Below are positions 1 to 4,611 of a DNA stretch of 6,629 nt, one piece after another. How positions within the stretch are numbered: position 1 is the first letter of the stretch; every line of letters starts with the position of its first letter. This stretch comes from an uncultured Flammeovirgaceae bacterium (GTDB lineage Bacteria > Bacteroidota > Bacteroidia > Cytophagales > Cyclobacteriaceae): positions 1 to 6,629 of the forward strand of contig CAMPJM010000228.1 of assembly GCA_946886805.1 (NCBI GenBank). The letters are read 5' to 3'. Made by a program: the position numbers and the translations under genes. The notes under the pieces are model-generated. The model worked only from the letters and a program-made list of their open reading frames with translations, had not been told where the DNA came from and searched no databases.

Positions 1-638
1 GAGTAAGGATCCCTGCTTCTTTCCCTTCCTCTGGTAAATGGTACCACACAAAAGGAGCACATATTATCACATCCTCTCATGATAGAGATAAAAGCACTGA
101 TTCCATTGGAGTTCAACCTCACCGGACTAATGTCGGCATAGGTTTCTTCTCGCGAAAGGAAAGTATTGACAGCTTTCTGGCCACCGTCCACTTCGCCTAT
201 TAGCGTGGGGAGATCACGGTAAGCATCTGGCCCTACCACCAAATCCACGATCTTTTCTTCCTCTAGTAGTTTATCTTTCAACCGCTCTGCCATGCAACCC
301 AACACACCTATCATTAACCCAGGCTTTGACTTTTTGATGTTGTTAAACTGTGCCAATCGGGTTCTGATCGTTTGCTCAGCTTTTTCTCTGATAGAACAGG
401 TATTTAGAAAAATAACGTCGGCTTGGTCTAAAGTATCTGTAGTATCAAAGCCCTGCTCATGCATTATCGACATCACTATCTCACTGTCAGAAAAGTTCAT
501 GGCACATCCATAACTTTCTATATACAGTTTTCTGCTTTTCCCTGTGTCCTTCACAGCAGAGATCAAAACGTCCGCAGGTTTTCTTTCACTTCCTGCATCC
601 GGAGTTAATATATCAATATCTTTAATTATGGCTATCAT
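1..638 (-). CDS. miaB: MiaB, tRNA-2-methylthio-N6-dimethylallyladenosine synthase (N-terminal part, cut by window edge)
   Basis: Radical-SAM enzyme that adds a methylthio group to C2 of isopentenyl-adenosine at position 37 of tRNAs reading UNN codons. It uses two 4Fe-4S clusters and S-adenosylmethionine in the cytoplasm. The gene starts at ATG 638-636; an in-frame TAG lies at 647-645, so no longer start is possible. It runs off the left edge after 212 codons; the family is usually about 440-480 residues, so a little under half is visible. The N-terminal methylthiotransferase domain carries its three cluster cysteines at 45 (YGCAMN), 81 ([11 protein letters not shown]) and 115 (GVLGCMAER). The radical-SAM motif CDNMCSFC is at 190-197, followed by [12 protein letters not shown]. 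The [11 protein letters not shown] and [10 protein letters not shown] segments are typical of MiaB and argue against the sister enzymes RimO and MtaB. No Shine-Dalgarno sequence precedes the start. It is transcribed alone, away from the 388-base gap before pabB. Confidence 0.95.
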   Translation of the reverse strand, partial: MIAIIKDIDILTPDAGSERKPADVLISAVKDTGKSRKLYIESYGCAMNFSDSEIVMSIMHEQGFDTTDTLDQADVIFLNTCSIREKAEQTIRTRLAQFNNIKKSKPGLMIGVLGCMAERLKDKLLEEEKIVDLVVGPDAYRDLPTLIGEVDGGQKAVNTFLSREETYADISPVRLNSNGISAFISIMRGCDNMCSFCVVPFTRGRERSRDPY

Positions 639-700
639 TGTAATCTATTAATAAAATCTAGTCAATGTAAAATGTGGTCTCCACTTCCTTTTATAGCTTG

Positions 701-708
701 CAAAGATA
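701..708 (-). promoter_or_regulatory. Probable -7 promoter box of miaB
   Basis: On the minus strand this reads TATCTTTG, a full match to the Bacteroidota sigma-A -7 consensus TAnnTTTG. An ATG triplet (2 of 3 match to the -33 TTG) lies 20 bases upstream at 731-729, within the usual 19-21 base spacing. Transcription would start near 694-696, giving a leader of about 55-60 bases before the miaB start at 638. The match is seen directly; that it works as a promoter is inference. Confidence 0.45.
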
Positions 709-738
709 AGAAATGTTTATTTAAATGACATTATGTCA

Positions 739-888
739 GTAGAAGATTATAGGAAAATCGCCTTTAAGATATTCCGAATTAAACGAAACACAGCTCCCGA
801 TCATTAGTACCCGTCCGTATGGACGGATGAGTAGTTCATTGAAGCTTCTTTCACTTTTAAAAGCGAGTTCCCGGTAGAAGATTATAGG
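739..888. repeat. Pair of 15-bp direct repeats flanking a small palindromic segment
   Basis: GTAGAAGATTATAGG occurs exactly at 739-753 and again at 874-888. The 120 bases between have imperfect inverted repeats near their ends: TCGCCTTTAAGA at 758-769 against the reverse complement of 855-866, 10 of 12 matching. A perfect hairpin sits near the centre at 811-826. The arrangement resembles a miniature non-coding mobile element or its relic with a duplicated flank. The inner repeats are AT-rich and imperfect, so the direct repeat is the only firm part. Confidence 0.4.
811..826. repeat. Perfect GC-rich hairpin in intergenic DNA
   Basis: CCGTCC and GGACGG form a perfect 6-bp stem around a GTAT loop. 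It stands out in AT-rich surroundings. Neither strand has a T-run after it, so it does not look like an intrinsic terminator. It could be a REP-like palindrome, a protein-binding site or the core of a miniature element. Confidence 0.5.
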
Positions 889-1026
889 TTATGCAGATGT
901 TTATTTAGTACGGAATCAGACTTTAACTCTTTGTTGTTTTTTCTGCCTTTTTAGCTATTTTACCCAACGTGCTACCTGCATTAATCATAAATCATTGAAG
1001 GTTAGACTCTTTAATTTCAGGGAGGC

Positions 1027-2328
1027 TTATTTCTTTCTCATTAAGGCCAAAAGGGCATCGGCTTTTAACAAGCATTCTTCGTATTCCTTTTCAGGAACAG
1101 AATCATAAGTAATTGCGCTTCCCACCTGGAAAGATAAGTTACCGGACGTTTGGTTGTAAAGTAAACTCCGAATCACCACATTGAAATCAAAATTTCCCTG
1201 GGGGGTAATATATCCTGCTGCACCCGAAAATATTCCTCTTTTAGTATCTTCAATTTCTTCTATTATTTTCATAGCAATGACTTTTGGTGCTCCGGTCATG
1301 CTTCCCATTGGAAAAGCGTTTTTAATTATTTCTGAAAAACTTATTTCTGCCTTTGCCTCAGAAATAACAGTAGAGACCATTTGGTGGACCTTTGTATAAC
1401 TGTAGATGCCAAACAATTCCTGAACTTTTATAGAACCGGTGATGGAGCTTTTTGCTAAGTCATTTCTAACCAGGTCCACAATCATCATATTTTCAGCTCT
1501 TTCTTTTTCGCTATTTTGAAGTTCAAATTTCAGGGCCTCATCTTCTTCGGAGGTTTTTCCTCTTCCGATGGTTCCTTTTATAGGCTGGGAAATTAATTTT
1601 CCACCATTCTTTTTTAAGAATCTTTCGGGAGAGGCACAGACCAAATACTTATCCTCTATTTTTTGAAATGCAGCAAAAGGCATAGGAGATAAATTATTTA
1701 ATTTTAGAAAAGCTGCTAATGGATCAAATAACTTATTGTTTCCATAAAACTCCATGCAGTAGTTGAGTTCATAGACTTCACCTTTTATAATCTGTTCTCT
1801 TATTCTGTTTACAACTTGAAGGTATTTTTCTTTATGAACTTTTGCTTCTATCGAGGTTTTGTTTATACCTTCTGCTAACGAAGGAAGTTTTACGCTGTCG
1901 ATTTCTTCAAATAAATGCTTGGGATCATCAAAGGAATGTATTTCAATATTTTCTGAGGAAAAAAATATCAGGTGCCTGGGTTGAAAAAAATTAATTGAAT
2001 CAAACTTTATTAAGTCCTGATTTGTACTGCTTAGCCTTTCAACTTCATTTTTAAGATCATAACCTAAGTTCCCAACTAGCCAGTCCTTTTTCGAATCATG
2101 ATAAGTCTGTAGGCTATTAAAGTTATTACCATCATCAATATCTAAAGTAGAAACGGCATCAGCGGCTAGGAAATGAAGGAATGGATCATGTAAATAGGGG
2201 AGGTCATTAGGGCAATAGTAGGAACAATGACTAAATCTGGAAGCCCAAAACAATGCCTTTCTGATAAATAAATGTACGTTTTCCTGCTGAAATTTTTCTG
2301 CTTTCCTTTTAGAAGGTTCAATAATCAT
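1027..2328 (-). CDS. pabB: PabB, aminodeoxychorismate synthase component I
   Basis: Chorismate-using enzyme that, with the glutaminase subunit PabA, makes 4-amino-4-deoxychorismate, the precursor of p-aminobenzoate and folate. It is 433 residues, complete and close to the usual component I length (E. coli PabB 453). The chorismate-binding domain fills about residues 165-430. Visible motifs are YELNYCMEF (186-194), SPERFL (233-238), PIKGTIGRG (249-257), ERAENMMIVDLVRNDLAK (276-293), HQMVST (315-320), GSMTGAPK (342-349) and GSAITYDSVPEKEYEECLLKA. Lys251 in PIKGT matches the catalytic lysine that marks PabB; anthranilate synthase TrpE has Ala there (PIAGT), so TrpE is unlikely. No glutaminase or PabC lyase domain is fused, and neither gene is adjacent, so its partner must be encoded elsewhere, possibly by a shared TrpG/PabA. 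The start is ATG 2328-2326 with no Shine-Dalgarno sequence. The strong hairpin at 2396-2438 separates it from the upstream yceI-type gene, so it probably has its own promoter. Confidence 0.93.
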   Translation of the reverse strand: MIIEPSKRKAEKFQQENVHLFIRKALFWASRFSHCSYYCPNDLPYLHDPFLHFLAADAVSTLDIDDGNNFNSLQTYHDSKKDWLVGNLGYDLKNEVERLSSTNQDLIKFDSINFFQPRHLIFFSSENIEIHSFDDPKHLFEEIDSVKLPSLAEGINKTSIEAKVHKEKYLQVVNRIREQIIKGEVYELNYCMEFYGNNKLFDPLAAFLKLNNLSPMPFAAFQKIEDKYLVCASPERFLKKNGGKLISQPIKGTIGRGKTSEEDEALKFELQNSEKERAENMMIVDLVRNDLAKSSITGSIKVQELFGIYSYTKVHQMVSTVISEAKAEISFSEIIKNAFPMGSMTGAPKVIAMKIIEEIEDTKRGIFSGAAGYITPQGNFDFNVVIRSLLYNQTSGNLSFQVGSAITYDSVPEKEYEECLLKADALLALMRKK

Positions 2329-2395
2329 AAATCAAAACTATGAATTTTTACTATCTAAATAGGTAAATGCGAGCAACAATTAAATTAGACAAAAG

Positions 2396-2438
2396 AAAAG
2401 AGCTGACTTATGTGTTTCAACACAATGTCAGCTCTTTT
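2396..2438 (-). terminator. Intrinsic terminator after the YceI-family gene
   Basis: Two 12-base arms, AAAAGAGCTGAC (2396-2407) and GTCAGCTCTTTT (2427-2438), pair perfectly. Inside a small TTA/AT internal loop they enclose a second stem, TGTGT (2411-2415) with ACACA (2420-2424), and a TTCA loop. On the minus strand the stem is followed by a T-rich tail (TTTTCTTTT), which fits termination 24 bases past the stop of the gene ending at 2463. A T5 run also follows on the plus strand, so it may work in both directions. It insulates pabB from read-through. Confidence 0.85.
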
Positions 2439-2462
2439 TACTTAAAAATAATAGTAAAACTA

Positions 2463-3182
2463 TTACTCTTTTGATGCTGTGATATCAAACCCAATATTTA
2501 CCTTATTATAGATAAATTTATCCTGAGCCTTATCAGTAACAGCTGATTCATCGCCATAAGATACATTCCAATCTGTACGGTCAATATTAAACTTTGCTTT
2601 TGCTGTAACCTCATTTTCAGACACGTTTACAATAGCAGGAAAAGATATGCTATTAGTGGTATCTCTAATAGTAAGATTTCCTGTAATAGTGTGAGTAGGA
2701 TTCGCTAACTGAAATTCAGAATCCTCTTCGCTTGCTTCGTTTTCATTGGCAGCACTTCCGGCAGAGTAAGGTTCAACTGAAGTGATTTCAAATTTAGCCT
2801 CAGGAAAAGCCTCTACATTAAAAAAGTCATCTGATTTTAAATGGCCAGATAACTTGCCCCTGTCTTCTTCACTGATTTCAGCATCAGTTATTTCAAGATT
2901 TGCTAAATCCATCAGTATTGTACCTCCTACAACCTTGTTGTCTGAAATGCTGATACTACCGTCTTTTATTGGAAACTTTCCATCATGACGACCAGTTGGT
3001 TTTGTTCCAACCCAAGTTACCTGGCTTGAATCTTTGTTTATAGAATAATCTGCTGCGGTTTCAGCTGGTGCAGTCACTTCTTGTGCTTCTCCTACTTTTG
3101 CTTCGTCACTCTTAGGATCAGACGTACAGCCGAATGTGGCCAAAGCGGCTAAAAAAATAAAAGATAATTTTGAATAATTCAT
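2463..3182 (-). CDS. YceI-family lipoprotein
   Basis: Secreted lipid-anchored protein with a YceI domain, a lipocalin-like beta-barrel fold that in several relatives binds polyisoprenoid lipids; its physiological role is not settled. It has 239 residues. Residues 1-18 form a lipoprotein signal peptide (MNYSK, then a hydrophobic stretch) ending at Cys19 in ATFGC; the -3 residue is Thr rather than the usual Leu. After Cys19 comes TSDPKSDEAK, an acidic stretch like the surface-export signal of Bacteroidota lipoproteins, so surface display is possible. The YceI domain spans about 46-237, with SQVTWVGTKPTGRHDG (53-68), HLKSDDFFNVEAFPEAKFE (114-132), ITGNLTIRDTTNSISFPA (166-183) and FNIDRTDWNVSYG (198-210). 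An acidic Ser/Glu/Asn-rich loop at 141-157 interrupts the domain. The start is ATG 3182-3180 with no Shine-Dalgarno sequence. It is monocistronic: divergent from the carbonic anhydrase gene and closed by the terminator at 2396-2438. Confidence 0.9.
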   Translation of the reverse strand: MNYSKLSFIFLAALATFGCTSDPKSDEAKVGEAQEVTAPAETAADYSINKDSSQVTWVGTKPTGRHDGKFPIKDGSISISDNKVVGGTILMDLANLEITDAEISEEDRGKLSGHLKSDDFFNVEAFPEAKFEITSVEPYSAGSAANENEASEEDSEFQLANPTHTITGNLTIRDTTNSISFPAIVNVSENEVTAKAKFNIDRTDWNVSYGDESAVTDKAQDKFIYNKVNIGFDITASKE

Positions 3183-3350
3183 AGATTTTACTTTATGTTT
3201 AACATTTAGAGTTGTAGTAAACGAGACTTGTTCTGAAATGTTTGGAATAGTAAAAATAAAATTTAAAATCGCAATTAATTTTTAGATTTTAGCATTTTTA
3301 ATCAGAAATGGCGTAAAGCAGAATGCATTTAAAACATTTAAATTAAAAAT
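3183..3350. promoter_or_regulatory. Divergent intergenic region between the YceI and carbonic anhydrase genes
   Basis: This 168-base AT-rich segment must hold the promoters of both flanking genes because they are transcribed away from each other. I find no full TAnnTTTG match for either. The nearest on the plus strand is TAGATTTT at about 3282-3289, without a -33 TTG at the right distance. The promoter role is inferred from layout. Confidence 0.5.
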
Positions 3351-3863
3351 ATGGCCTTAATAAAAGCTGTGAGAGGAAAACATCCAATATTTGGACAAAA
3401 TTGCTTTTTAGCAGAAAATTCTACTATTGTTGGCGAGGTAACAATGGGAGATAATTGTAGTGTTTGGTTCAATGCTGTAATCAGGGGTGATGTAAATTCA
3501 ATCACCATTGGGAATAATACCAATGTACAAGATGGTGCTGTAATCCATTGTACCTATCAAAAAGCTAAGACGACAATAGGAAATAATGTGTCGATAGCGC
3601 ATAACGCGATAGTGCATGGGTGTACGCTTGAGGACAATGTCTTAATTGGGATGGGCGCGATTGTAATGGACGATGCCGTTGTGCAAAGCGGTGCAATTGT
3701 AGCGGCAGGAGCAGTAGTGCTGGCCGGAACCATAGTAGAAGCCGGATGTATCTATGCTGGAATGCCAGCAAAAAAGGTAAAACTGGTAGGAGAGGAGTTG
3801 AAAGGTATTTTTGAGAGAACTGCTAACAATTATGTGATGTATGCAAAATGGTTTGAAGAGTAG
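3351..3863 (+). CDS. Gamma-class carbonic anhydrase-like hexapeptide-repeat protein (YrdA/PaaY type)
   Basis: Left-handed beta-helix protein of the gamma carbonic anhydrase superfamily, expected to form a trimer with metal sites at subunit interfaces; some relatives hydrate CO2, others act as thioesterases or have no known activity. It has 170 residues, typical of the short family. Hexapeptide repeats run from about 12 to 140 (for example ITIGNN, TTIGNN, VLIGMG). The three expected metal ligands are present as His66 (AVIHCTY), His84 and His89 (SIAHNAIVHGC). Arg45 and Asp47 (RGDV) and Gln60-Asp61 (VQDGA) also match the conserved active-site pattern. The 18-residue gap between the first two histidines is short compared with Methanosarcina Cam, so the acidic proton-shuttle loop is absent. 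The C-terminus is a helix (about 146-170). The start is ATG 3351-3353 after an A/T-only leader with no Shine-Dalgarno sequence. No operon partner is visible. The exact substrate cannot be told from sequence. Confidence 0.9.
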   Translation: MALIKAVRGKHPIFGQNCFLAENSTIVGEVTMGDNCSVWFNAVIRGDVNSITIGNNTNVQDGAVIHCTYQKAKTTIGNNVSIAHNAIVHGCTLEDNVLIGMGAIVMDDAVVQSGAIVAAGAVVLAGTIVEAGCIYAGMPAKKVKLVGEELKGIFERTANNYVMYAKWFEE

Positions 3864-3949
3864 TTCAAAGTTCAAAGTTTAATGTCCACGGTTCGCAGTT
3901 CACAGTTCACAGTTCACAGTTCACAGTTCAAAAAGTTCAAAGTTTAAAG
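3864..3949. repeat. Degenerate 7-bp tandem repeat (TTCACAG/TTCAAAG) right after a stop codon
   Basis: The first unit starts one base after the TAG of the carbonic anhydrase gene (3861-3863). Ten heptamers then run in strict 7-base register from 3864 to 3933: TTCAAAG twice, TTTAATG, TCCACGG, TTCGCAG, TTCACAG four times, and TTCAAAA. After a 2-base slip come TTCAAAG (3936-3942) and TTTAAAG (3943-3949). The central four copies are identical, which suggests recent slippage, while outer copies have drifted. It does not change the protein because it lies outside the frame. Confidence 0.85.
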
Positions 3950-4272
3950 TGACATGGAGTTAAAAAATAAATTAAGCAATAGGCACATTTTTAATAGGTA
4001 TTTTAAATCCGCAACACTCAAAATTTATACTTGATAAACAATAAGTAGAAAAAGATATTGGATCATTCAAATAACTCAACTTTTTGAGAGTTTTAAACGG
4101 TGGGAAAGAGTCCAGAGTCTTACGGGACCGGACTCCTTCGGAGAATGTCAGTAACTTTATGAAATCACCTACGGATTTACCCCCACTTCAATCTTCTATC
4201 TTCCAAACTCTTTTCTGTTTTCCAAATACTTTTCCTACATTCGCATTTGAAAGTTGTTTTTTAAATAACTAA
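3950..4272. other. Intergenic region before the metE riboswitch, no gene seen
   Basis: No convincing gene is present; the only open stretch (4084-4272, TTG start) has no recognisable protein character. A weak hairpin AACTC (4073-4077) with GAGTT (4088-4092), followed by TTTT, might end transcription from the carbonic anhydrase gene. A second group of small hairpins lies at 4108-4143. The metE promoter should lie in the last part. TACATTCG at 4236-4243 is a 7 of 8 match to TAnnTTTG but has no good -33 TTG, so it is only a candidate. Confidence 0.5.
4108..4143 (+). repeat. Overlapping small hairpins upstream of the metE leader
   Basis: GAGTCC (4108-4113) can pair with GGACTC (4130-4135), with a possible inner GTC/GAC pair. 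CTCC (4133-4136) can instead pair with GGAG (4140-4143) around a TTC loop. The two stems share bases 4133-4135 and cannot form together. No T-run follows, so this is not a standard terminator. Function is unknown. Confidence 0.4.
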
Positions 4273-4279
4273 TCAATGT

Positions 4280-4479
4280 TGTTTCGGGTATCCCTTAACG
4301 GGAATTAAAAAGGAACCGTGTGAAAATCACGGGCTGTCGCGCAACTGTAAGTAACATAAATTTTTTATCATTTTTAAATCCATTGCTCCCATTCTAACAG
4401 GGGTGAGAAGGAAGGTAAAAAAGTTACAAGCCAGGAGACTTGCCTAAACTTATTGACATTGCTTTCGCGATTGAAGCAT
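4280..4479 (+). ncRNA. Cobalamin (adenosylcobalamin/B12) riboswitch in the metE leader
   Basis: RNA aptamer that binds a B12 cofactor and switches the downstream gene. A small 5' hairpin forms by TCCC (4291-4294) with GGGA (4300-4303). Next come AAAAAGGAACCGTG, TGAAAAT, CACGG (P4 stem CCGTG/CACGG), then GGCTGTCGCGCAACTGTAA (4332-4350), which matches the family core GCUGnCCCGCAACUGUAA. A GTAAC/GTTAC stem (4351-4355 with 4423-4427) encloses the variable arm. The B12 box AGCCAGGAGACTTGCC is at 4429-4444 (family AGYCAGGAGACCUGCC). The P13 hairpin TGCTTT/GAAGCA (one G-U pair) is at 4460-4478, with loop CGCGATT able to kiss loop L5. The location 132 bases before metE fits repression of the B12-independent enzyme when B12 is present. 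The outer edges are approximate. Confidence 0.95.
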
Positions 4480-4611
4480 AGGTCGGATCATTTACCTTCT
4501 ATTATCCCATAGAGGTTTATTATCATATCTGTATTTCTTAGAGTTTTCAATTGCGTTTGCAGGTTTTTTAATAAAACAACTGAGTTTTATTTCATACTAA
4601 AATTTTTAAAA
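4480..4611 (+). promoter_or_regulatory. metE leader between riboswitch and start codon (probable expression platform)
   Basis: These 132 bases contain ACCTTCTAT (4494-4502) pairing with ATAGAGGT (4509-4516) with one bulged T. They also hold an AT-only stem AATAAAAC (4570-4577) with GTTTTATT (4584-4591), which competes with GTTTT (4563-4567) pairing AAAAC (4573-4577). A T6 run lies at 4564-4569 after a weak 4-bp stem TTGC/GCAG. No classical GC-rich terminator and no Shine-Dalgarno sequence are visible, so how the aptamer controls metE cannot be read off directly. Confidence 0.5.

Larger units (their letters stand above)
639..1026. other. Intergenic region between miaB and pabB, no gene seen
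   Basis: This 388-base stretch has no credible coding frame, tRNA or known RNA. Its right part is the downstream flank of pabB, and no convincing terminator hairpin with a T-run is visible after the pabB stop. Its left part holds the likely miaB promoter. The middle (739-888) holds a small repeat structure that is listed separately. A palindrome GAAGCTTC lies at 840-847. Confidence 0.6.

Noticed and set aside
292..513. Plus-strand open frame of 73 codons
   Set aside because: It is antisense to miaB, whose motifs are unmistakable on the other strand.
811..826. Terminator for miaB or pabB
   Set aside because: The hairpin is perfect but has no T-run on either strand, is about 200 bases past pabB, and lies upstream of miaB.
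1027..2328. Anthranilate synthase TrpE or isochorismate synthase instead of PabB
   Set aside because: The PIKGT lysine and the YELNYC motif point to PabB; TrpE has PIAGT, and no trp genes are adjacent.
2333..2340. TAGTTTTG on the minus strand as a pabB -7 box
   Set aside because: It matches TAnnTTTG exactly but ends only four bases before the ATG, with no -33 TTG at 19-21 bases. It would need a leaderless transcript, so chance is more likely.
3565..3875. Minus-strand open frames over the carbonic anhydrase gene
   Set aside because: They are shadows of the plus-strand hexapeptide gene and have biased, low-complexity translations.
3864..3949. CRISPR array
   Set aside because: The units are 7 bases and directly abutting, with no spacers and no cas genes.
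4084..4272. Small open frame on the plus strand (62 codons, TTG start)
   Set aside because: It has a rare start codon, no recognisable domain, unusual composition and no ribosome site; it lies in hairpin-rich spacer that ends at the riboswitch.
4560..4591. Classical intrinsic terminator as the riboswitch output
   Set aside because: The stems next to the T6 run are only 4 bp or AT-only, and the 8-bp AT stem has no proper T-run after it.
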